From Panicum virgatum (taxonomy: Eukaryota; Streptophyta; Magnoliopsida; Poales; Poaceae), in the NCBI RefSeq assembly GCF_016808335.1, contig NC_053138.1, forward strand, positions 16,051,900-16,115,899: a DNA stretch of 64,000 bases. The letters are read 5' to 3'. The translations under genes and the position numbers were made by a program. The notes beneath the pieces are model-generated. The model made no database searches and was not told the DNA's origin. It saw only the letters and a program-made list of their open reading frames with translations. Shown piece by piece: positions 58,333-64,000 of this stretch. Within the stretch, counting starts at the first letter, position 1. Each line of letters begins with the position of its first letter.

Positions 58333-59039
58333 ATGTCTGGAGGTGGGTCTAGCGGGAAGAATTACTACGGTTTTGGAAAAAGAAAAGGGGGAAGAAAGGG
58401 AGACCCCATAATATGGGAGGGGCTTCTTGGATCTGATTCCTTTCCGGAACCAGTGTTTGAGTTTCCACCACAGCACAAGAGTGAATTTACCAATGAAACT
58501 CCTCTTCGACAATACGATAACCGTAGAGAACCGTGGCTAAAATGCAGACATGGTGAGGACTGCTTAGTGCAGATGTGCACCGACGGGATGGATGGCGGTC
58601 GGCGTTTCTTTAAATGTCCACACGCATGGGTAATACTCGGTTGTTTCATTTTTTTATCTTCAATGAGACACCTTACATGAAATTTGTTTTGCAGTCTTCC
58701 GATGCTCTAGAAAACCGTGGTTTTACTAGGTGGGTCGATCCTGCACCAATTGATTCTGTTCAGGAGTTCATCGAGTACCTTCAGATAAAGATCTTTGATC
58801 TGGAATGCAAGGTGAACCATTATGAGGAAGTGAGCGAGGGTAACAAAGACGACGAAGTTGATGATACCAGCAATGCTGCCGGTTCACAGGATGAACCATG
58901 CACTACTCCTTACTGCAACTGTCCTTGTCACAAGAAGAAGGGTCCTGCGCCTCCGGCACCACCGCCTGCACCACCTGCAATGGGTGCATACTGCGGAGAA
59001 GACTCAACGCAGTTTGCTACGTGGGGGTACGGCTACTAG
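58333..59039 (+). CDS. GRF-type zinc-finger accessory protein of the Mutator-like element (2 exons)
   Basis: Exons 58333-58629 and 58695-59039 (GT-AG, phase 0) give 213 residues. The N-terminus is Gly/Lys-rich (YYGFGKRKGGRKGDP). It is followed by the segment EGLLGSDSFPEPVFEFPPQH and a GRF-like finger at about residues 72-118 (WLKCRHGEDC, GRRFFKCPHAW, GFTRWVDP). A coiled segment (EFIEYLQIKIFDLECKVNHY) follows, then an acidic stretch, a Cys cluster (PYCNCPCH) and a Pro-rich tail. GRF fingers bind single-stranded or structured nucleic acid in other proteins. Here a role in transposition, cutting or regulation is only inferred from location. The usual Cys before G-F-x-R-W is Arg in this copy. I recall near-identical proteins in grass genomes, which suggests a repeated transposon gene. 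No stops or frameshifts. Confidence 0.75.
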
Positions 59040-59599
59040 AACTACCCTAGTGCTAGTGGCTTGCTGCATCGTTGTGTTTGTTCTGTTTTTTTTAAATTAC
59101 CTAAGGCATGTTAGGTTAGTCCGGAATCTGTTTACCGTAGTTTGCAACGGGTTCTGCCATGCCACTGCATGTGTGATGTTTGTTTTATTATCGTTGTATT
59201 ATGATGTAAAATTTGATGGTTCACATTATGTAATGCATTTCTTAGTTCTTATTTCTTATCGTTATATTAATTAAATGTGTGTTTTATAGTATTCTAGTCA
59301 TATGAAAAGCTCCGAGGGCCATGTCCGTGCCCAGTAGAGGGATAAGAGGGTCTGACACCCTAGTGCTTTTTATACACTTCAACGTTCGCCTCTGATCACT
59401 CTCGTATTTTCCATTACATACAATAGATGGTATGTTTATACTTCGAAGCTCCATTACGACTAAGTACGATTAAAACTCGACATTATGTACATGTCCAGTG
59501 AATGCAAGTTTGGTACGAGACATACATACAAGCAAAATACAACATTAACAATACTAAATGCGAATACATCTTAAACCGATGAACATCATATGTTATAGA
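59040..59599. other. Region between the two convergent accessory genes
   Basis: AT-rich, likely the 3' UTRs of the GRF-finger gene and the Myb/SANT-like gene. No gene. Confidence 0.5.
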
Positions 59600-60470
59600 T
59601 CATGGCATGAAATCATCTAGGTCGTCATCCCAGTTGACAGATGGTGGTGCTGCAGGTGGTGTACTATGGCTCGACGAACCTCTTGGCTTTCCCTTTCTCT
59701 CTTTTCTGGATCTACGTTCATGTACAGGGGGAGGAACATCATGTGTTGGAGGCCATGGTTTGGGGGGCATGAAGTCATCCATGTCGTCATCCCAGTTAAA
59801 ACAAATTGGTGGTTGAGGTGCTGAAGCATGACTCGACGAACCTCCGGGCATCTGTTCTTGCGCAGGCCAAATACTATCACCCGAAGATCTTATCCGCCTC
59901 CTTCGTCTAGTTTGCGGCATAAGTCCACCACCGAAGATACATACCAATTTACGGAAATTTGGTATCGTTTCGTTAATCAACTCCATGTCCTCTGGGTAAT
60001 CCTAGCATATAATTAAAAAACAATATTAGTGTTTCATAAATATGGATTCGAAATGACGGACGTGATTACAACTGAATGAGAGTTACCTTAATGTGCATCT
60101 CATACACCTCTGGCCGCATCCATATCTTACGAACATTTTATAAGAATCCAATGATCTCATACACCTCTGGCCGCATCCATATCTTACGAACATTTTATAA
60201 GAATCCAATGATATTAGGATGATTCGCTAGTTCACATACTCTCATGTATATCTTCCGACGTTCTAGCAGGTGTCTCTTTACATCTTGCGTCGTAATACCT
60301 CGAAATAATGTGAAATCTTTAAACTCTACTACTTTGGACAACACTATCTCTATCGTACCATCCGCTAACGGATCCAACTTCTTACTGATAACAAGATGGG
60401 TCATGATATCAAGTATTATACTAGATTTTTCTTCGGTCCAAGAAAATCCTCCACAATTGTAGGCAGCCAT
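59600..60470 (-). pseudogene. Myb/SANT-like accessory gene with two in-frame stops
   Basis: Minus-strand exons 60087-60470 and 59600-60001 (GT-AG, phase 0). The first exon reads MAAYNCGGFSWTEEKSSIIL and continues with TQDVKRHLLERRKIYMRV. That is the layout of a Myb/SANT-like domain (W-T-x-E at the start, VK-x-x-L-x-x-x-K/R-x-x-Y in the third helix). Then the reading meets TAA at 60195-60197 and again at 60138-60140, one in each copy of a 57-bp tandem repeat. It resumes with KIWMRPEVYEMHIK and, in exon 2, DYPEDMELINETIPNFRKLV. The tail is Arg-rich (TRRRRRI) and has two copies of NWDDDMDDFMP-like sequence. Such domains act as the DNA-binding partner of transposases in the PIF/Harbinger group; here in a Mutator-type element the role is unknown. 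Confidence 0.65.
60097..60210. repeat. Perfect 57-bp tandem repeat, two copies
   Basis: Copies 60097-60153 and 60154-60210 both start ATCTCATACACCTCTGGCCG and end AAGAATCCAATG. 57 is a multiple of 3, so the repeat keeps frame, but each copy carries the same TAA on the minus strand. Confidence 0.9.
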
Positions 60471-60664
60471 TGCCTTATGCTGCAATATCAATAAGGTACT
60501 TTTATAATTCTATTCTAATTAATAATTAATTTAAAAACAAGTATGTAATAGTACTGAAATTGTAATACTAAACGAGTGTTCTAAAGCACCAAATCTAAAT
60601 CAGCTAATCCGCTAATTAAATTTAATTGTAATACAATATCAATGGATTCATACGGAAGTTACCG

Positions 60665-61056
60665 GTAGATCACAAGTACGCAATTCGGCAGAGTTTCGCC
60701 GTTTTTCTTCTCCTCACCCCTCTCTTTTTTCCAGAATTTTTTGGCTCAAATGACAAAGGGAATGGCGGCATATGGCGGCCAGGGCTTATATAGGGGGAGG
60801 GGACCCTGTCGCCCCCCCAACGGGCGACAGGCCCCTGTCGCCCCAGGGGTGGGCGACAGGCCCCTGTCGCCCGTTGGGGGGCGACAGACCCTTCTTTTTT
60901 TTTTCCAGAGATCTCGTTGCGAATTTGAAGAAAAAAAATTACACTTAAGGCCTGTCGCCCTATGGGGGGTGACCGGGGGTATTTTTGAAATATTTCAAAA
61001 CGGACATATATTTTTGAAATTTTTTTTAAAAAAAAATATAAAAAAGAAAAAAGCGC
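60665..61056 (-). repeat. Right TIR with expanded CCTGTCGCCC motifs
   Basis: Inverted partner of the left TIR. It has six or more copies of CCTGTCGCCC or its inverse in 60800-60960, about twice the left number, and a CTTATATAG box. Confidence 0.85.
60784..60793 (-). promoter_or_regulatory. TATA box in right TIR, directed inward
   Basis: Minus-strand CTATATAAGC mirrors the left arm and would drive the Myb/SANT-like gene (ATG at 60470). Confidence 0.55.
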
Positions 61057-61065
61057 GGGCTCGCC

Positions 61066-61985
61066 CGCCTCGCTCCAAACAAGAGCCCAGGGCTCTTCTT
61101 TCCTGCTGTCCCAAGCCGGCCCGTCACACGGCATAGATCTTACTTTAATGGTCTAGAGATCTGGCCTTCATTTCGAAATACTAATAGGGTGCACGTGCAG
61201 GCACGTGTTTTTCGAAAATCAGGTGAAATAAAATTTATGTATAGAAAATAACATTTATGCATGAGAAGGACGTGTTTTTTCAAAAAAAATCAAATAAAAA
61301 ACTATAATTAGTATCACACGCATCAAAACAATTCAATAAAAAAACAAAAGTCGAGCTCCAACAACCACAAAAATATAGAAATTGAATTTCTGTAACCTCA
61401 AGACTCAACTACCTTCAAAAAAAATTAGTATTCAAAATTAATACTTTAACTGAATTCATGTATGAAGGGCAGTATTTTTATGGTACATTTTTTATAAGAT
61501 TATTTTCACATATGCTTGTTCATATATGACACTATACTATACAACTATCTAATGACTTGTTCGGTTGGCTGGGCTGGCTGGCTGGCAGCAGTATTCCGCG
61601 AGCCACCTGCCCAGCGGATCAGCCATCCAAACAAGAAGTAAATGGCCACATCAGGTCCTGTTTGACTTCCTTCTCAATGGTAGATCTCATCCAAAATGAT
61701 CTTCAGCCCATGCACCCTTGTCTTCAAAGAATTCACCATGTCGTATGGAAGCAAGCCGGATTAGCAGTCTCACTTTAGTCAATAAAAGAACAACAGTACA
61801 TATCGTATCAAACACTCACATTTTTGACTTGACACTGGATCCGGAATATTGCTTGGTTCGCAGGTGTTCGTAGATCAATAGCTCTGTAGTTCAAGCAGGG
61901 ATCTTGACCAACACGAAAAAGTTTTTCTCCAGCCTTCAATCACAGCAACCATGACTTAAAACTTCAATATGAAACTAAGCATCAT
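61066..61985. other. Spacer between two transposons
   Basis: AT-rich, with GGCTGGCTGGCTGG and a rough inverse of the nearby TTGTTCGGTTGG (CCATCCAAACAAG) between 61556 and 61637, possibly a small MITE. No gene. Confidence 0.4.
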
Positions 61986-63108
61986 TGTCGGTACCTTGCA
62001 ACTGGGGTACCCACTCCTACTATGCCAAGACTCGCGTAGTTATCCGTAACTACGCCCTAAGGAGCTGAGCAGCCGGACCCCTGGGGTCCGACTCCATCTC
62101 ACCGGACCAACGGTCCCGGACCCGCTTCCCGCTCGGGGACGGGTCCGGTGTCACCATGTGTCCTAGAGGTAGAAATGCTCAGTACCTGTGGCCGCGGACC
62201 CGGACCCCCGCAGGTGGGTCCGGGACCTCCACGTGCCATCCGGACTCCCGCAGATGGGTCCGGGACCTCCACGTGCCTATCTGGACCCTCGTGAGCTCTC
62301 GGCTCAGCTAGCTGATCGGGAGGGGTCCGGAGCCGGCACGTGTCACGCAGACGCGGGCGCGGACGCAAGCCTTCCGCTGGAAGCTCCCTCACCCACCCGC
62401 ATTAAGTGCGAGTGGTCGAGGCAGGCTCTGCTGCTTCTGGGCACGGGGCAGCTTTTGTCAGTCCACACTGTGGATCGCCAGTTACCGAGGCGGCTCGTCA
62501 GTTACCAAGACAAGCATTAAAGACTCAGCGCCGTGTGCATGGGCGACGAGTCATGATGACCAGCTACTGACTGGAGCAACAGTGCACGCTGCTACAGTGG
62601 ACTGAGTCAGTAGTTCGGCGCTTCATCATGACCTCGACGCGCGGCTGCAGAGGCTAGACTCTACTCTGACATGACAGCTCAAGACCATCCCTGGTCAGAA
62701 GCTACGCACAGAAGCCGACGACAAGATCTCCGAATCTGAGGCATTGAAGGCCAAAGTGTAGTTTATAATACATCGCCGGGTCCACATGTCGGGGCCCCGC
62801 TCAGTGTACGTGCTCCCCTTAGACATATAAAAGGGAGAGCACGCCCTCCTTCTAAAGGAGAGATCTCGGAGGCGGGACAGGCTCTCCAGACACACACAAG
62901 CTCTCGCGAACTCTCTCGAGGCAAGGCAATACAACACACAGTGGACGTAGGGTATTACGCTCCAGCGGCCCGAACCACTCTAATCCCGTTGTGTTCATCG
63001 TGTTCTTGAGCGAGATCGAACTAGGACTAGCTAACCCCCTGAGTACACACCCTCTGGGCTTAGGCGGGTGCTTTCCATCACCCGGCTGTGGTTTGCAGCA
63101 CCACGACA
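61986..63108 (+). repeat. 5' LTR of an LTR retrotransposon (probably Ty3/gypsy-like)
   Basis: Begins TGTCGGTACC and ends CACGACA, so the tips are TGTCG...CGACA. It has a TATAAAAG at 62826-62833 and an imperfect 40-bp duplication of GGGTCCGGGACCTCCACGTG (62216 and 62256). The ATCAT just before it would be the left target copy. The right LTR lies outside the window. Confidence 0.75.
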
Positions 63109-63110
63109 TT

Positions 63111-63128
63111 TGGCGCGCCAGATAGGGG
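63111..63128 (+). other. Primer-binding site
   Basis: TGGCGCGCCAGATAGGGG starts 2 bases after the LTR, the usual position and sequence type for a tRNA primer site in plant LTR elements of this kind. Confidence 0.6.
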
Positions 63129-63163
63129 CGTAGCTGGCTTCGGTTCATCTCTTGCCCATCTCC

Positions 63164-63409
63164 ATGGCTCGGGTGGTTGAGCACTCCCACCACGACGACG
63201 ACGTGGAGATGACGGAGGGTGTGGCGTCATCCGCACCACACGTCTCTCGCATTCCTGCGCAAGGGGCAACCGTGCCCATGGAGCAGCCACCGTCGGCGGC
63301 GGCGCGCGCTGCTCGCCGGCAAGAGTCAGGGCGCCCATCAAGGGCCCCCTCACAAGCTGCGAGCGGCGGAGAGACAAATCCTAGCTCGCAGCATACCTCA
63401 CTCATGTGA
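63164..63409 (+). CDS. Short leader frame in the LTR retrotransposon
   Basis: An 81-codon frame begins MARVVEHSHHDDDVEMTEGV and is Ala/Ser/Pro-rich, ending at 63407-63409. Position right after the primer site suggests the start of gag, but no capsid motif is seen and the frame closes early. It could be a shortened gag start or non-coding leader. Confidence 0.35.
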   Translation: MARVVEHSHHDDDVEMTEGVASSAPHVSRIPAQGATVPMEQPPSAAARAARRQESGRPSRAPSQAASGGETNPSSQHTSLM

Positions 63410-63413
63410 GGAA

Positions 63414-63522
63414 GCCCGCTCCGGCGGAAAGCCGACTTCGGTCGCACCAAGCCCGCTCCGGCGGAAAGCCGACTCCGGTCGCACCATGCCCGCTCCGGCG
63501 GAAAGCCGACTCCGGTCGCACC
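63414..63522 (+). repeat. Three 37-bp tandem repeats
   Basis: GCCCGCTCCGGCGGAAAGCC begins at 63414, 63451 and 63488. The copies are nearly identical (CTTCGG versus CTCCGG). Confidence 0.9.
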
Positions 63523-64000
63523 GCCGACTCTACATCTCTGTAAGTCCTACCCTTAGAGGCCCAGCAGGGAATAAAGGCTTTTCCTTTGTAACTAGGTAGT
63601 ACTTCCGTGTGGTCCAGTCCGGTGAGCCTCCCCCATGGAGGGGTCCGGACCTCTGCGAACCAGGTTCAGGGAAGCGTATTCACCCTCCGGGGAGGTCCGG
63701 AGCCGTGTAGCCGCTTAGCCTGGTTCCGTACCCTAAGCCTGCATGCTCTACCTCCTTAGGGCGAGTACCGTAGTACCTAAGACTGGGGGCTCGGAGGTCC
63801 GGACAGCTCCGGCCTCATAAACTCGTGTTCTGGCTTACATCGCACATCTCATGTACATCTAGTTATAAAGAAAAAGTTTATTCTCAGTTTGCCTTTAAGG
63901 ATGTTACATTCCAATTTCAATCTACGCATTCTGTTTGCGCTAACCCCCACGTGGCTTTCTTACTCTTGTGCGGTGATTGTGGTCCGAATTGAGTTGGCTA
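63523..64000 (+). mobile_element. Continuation of the LTR retrotransposon, non-coding
   Basis: Rich in GGTCCGG and TCCGGA motifs like the LTR; no polyprotein frame before the window ends. It contains AGACTGGGGGCTCGGA, a phrase frequent in such leaders. Confidence 0.5.

Larger units (their letters stand above)
56656..61056. mobile_element. 4.4-kb Mutator-like element with accessory genes
   Basis: Perfect 9-bp target duplication GGGCTCGCC at 56647-56655 and 61057-61065. Ends GCGCTTTTTTC and GAAAAAAGCGC. TIRs of about 390 bp (56656-57045 and 60665-61056), imperfect. Contents in order: start of a Mutator-type transposase (plus strand, truncated), a GRF-zinc-finger gene (plus), and a Myb/SANT-like gene (minus). 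All genes point inward from the TIRs or lie between them. It is a decayed derivative of an autonomous element. Confidence 0.9.

Noticed and set aside
1..64000. CRISPR arrays, rRNA or tRNA genes, bacterial-type operons
   Set aside because: No spaced identical repeats, no cloverleaf or rRNA-like sequence noticed; the window is plant nuclear DNA with spliced genes.

Overview
This is a 64 kb piece of a nuclear plant genome, almost certainly a grass (Poaceae). Genes are intron-containing with very GC-rich first exons. They have plant-specific families: DUF2921, CAD1/NSL1-type MACPF, nepenthesin-like aspartic proteases and purine permeases. The space between them is packed with typical grass transposons (Tourist- and Stowaway-like MITEs, Mutator-like, hAT-like, CACTA, Helitron-like, L1-type LINE, copia and a second LTR element). 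I could not fix the species; a panicoid grass is only a guess.

Layout. 0-0.4 kb: last exon of a DUF2921 membrane protein. 1.9-4.4 kb: complete seven-exon MACPF gene. 4.4-8.6 kb: spacer with a MITE, a reverse LINE 3' fragment, and a probable leader exon and long leader intron. 8.7-9.9 kb: three-exon gene for a charged nuclear-type protein of unknown function with a frame-broken tail. 12.0 kb: a 48-codon membrane micro-gene. 13.7-19.0 kb (minus): 17-exon gene for the proteasome assembly chaperone PSMD5, whose exons sum to 525 codons. 19.5-21.6 kb: Helitron-like repeat tract. 24.2-25.4 kb: three transposons nested inside each other. 26 kb: collapsed copia element. 27.5-31.3 and 36.2-37.7 kb: tandem pair of secreted aspartic proteases split by a LINE, itself interrupted by a TIR element. 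39.2-40.3 kb (minus): intact single-exon purine permease. 41.9-44.0 kb: large degenerate repeat array. 44.4-46.4 kb: four TTA-flanked TIR elements almost end to end. 49.4-53.6 kb: a second purine permease with a long-TIR element just upstream of its start and a hAT-like element inside its coding sequence. 56.7-61.1 kb: a 4.4 kb Mutator-like element with perfect 9-bp target duplication, about 0.4 kb TIRs, a truncated transposase start, a GRF-zinc-finger gene and a convergent Myb/SANT-like gene. 62.0-64.0 kb: 5' LTR and leader of an LTR retrotransposon running off the window.

The host genes do not form a pathway; they are ordinary neighbours. Two local duplications (aspartic proteases, purine permeases) are the main gene-level signal, and in each pair one copy or the spacer has been hit by transposons. 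The most unusual system is the Mutator-like element at 56.7-61.1 kb with two non-transposase genes.
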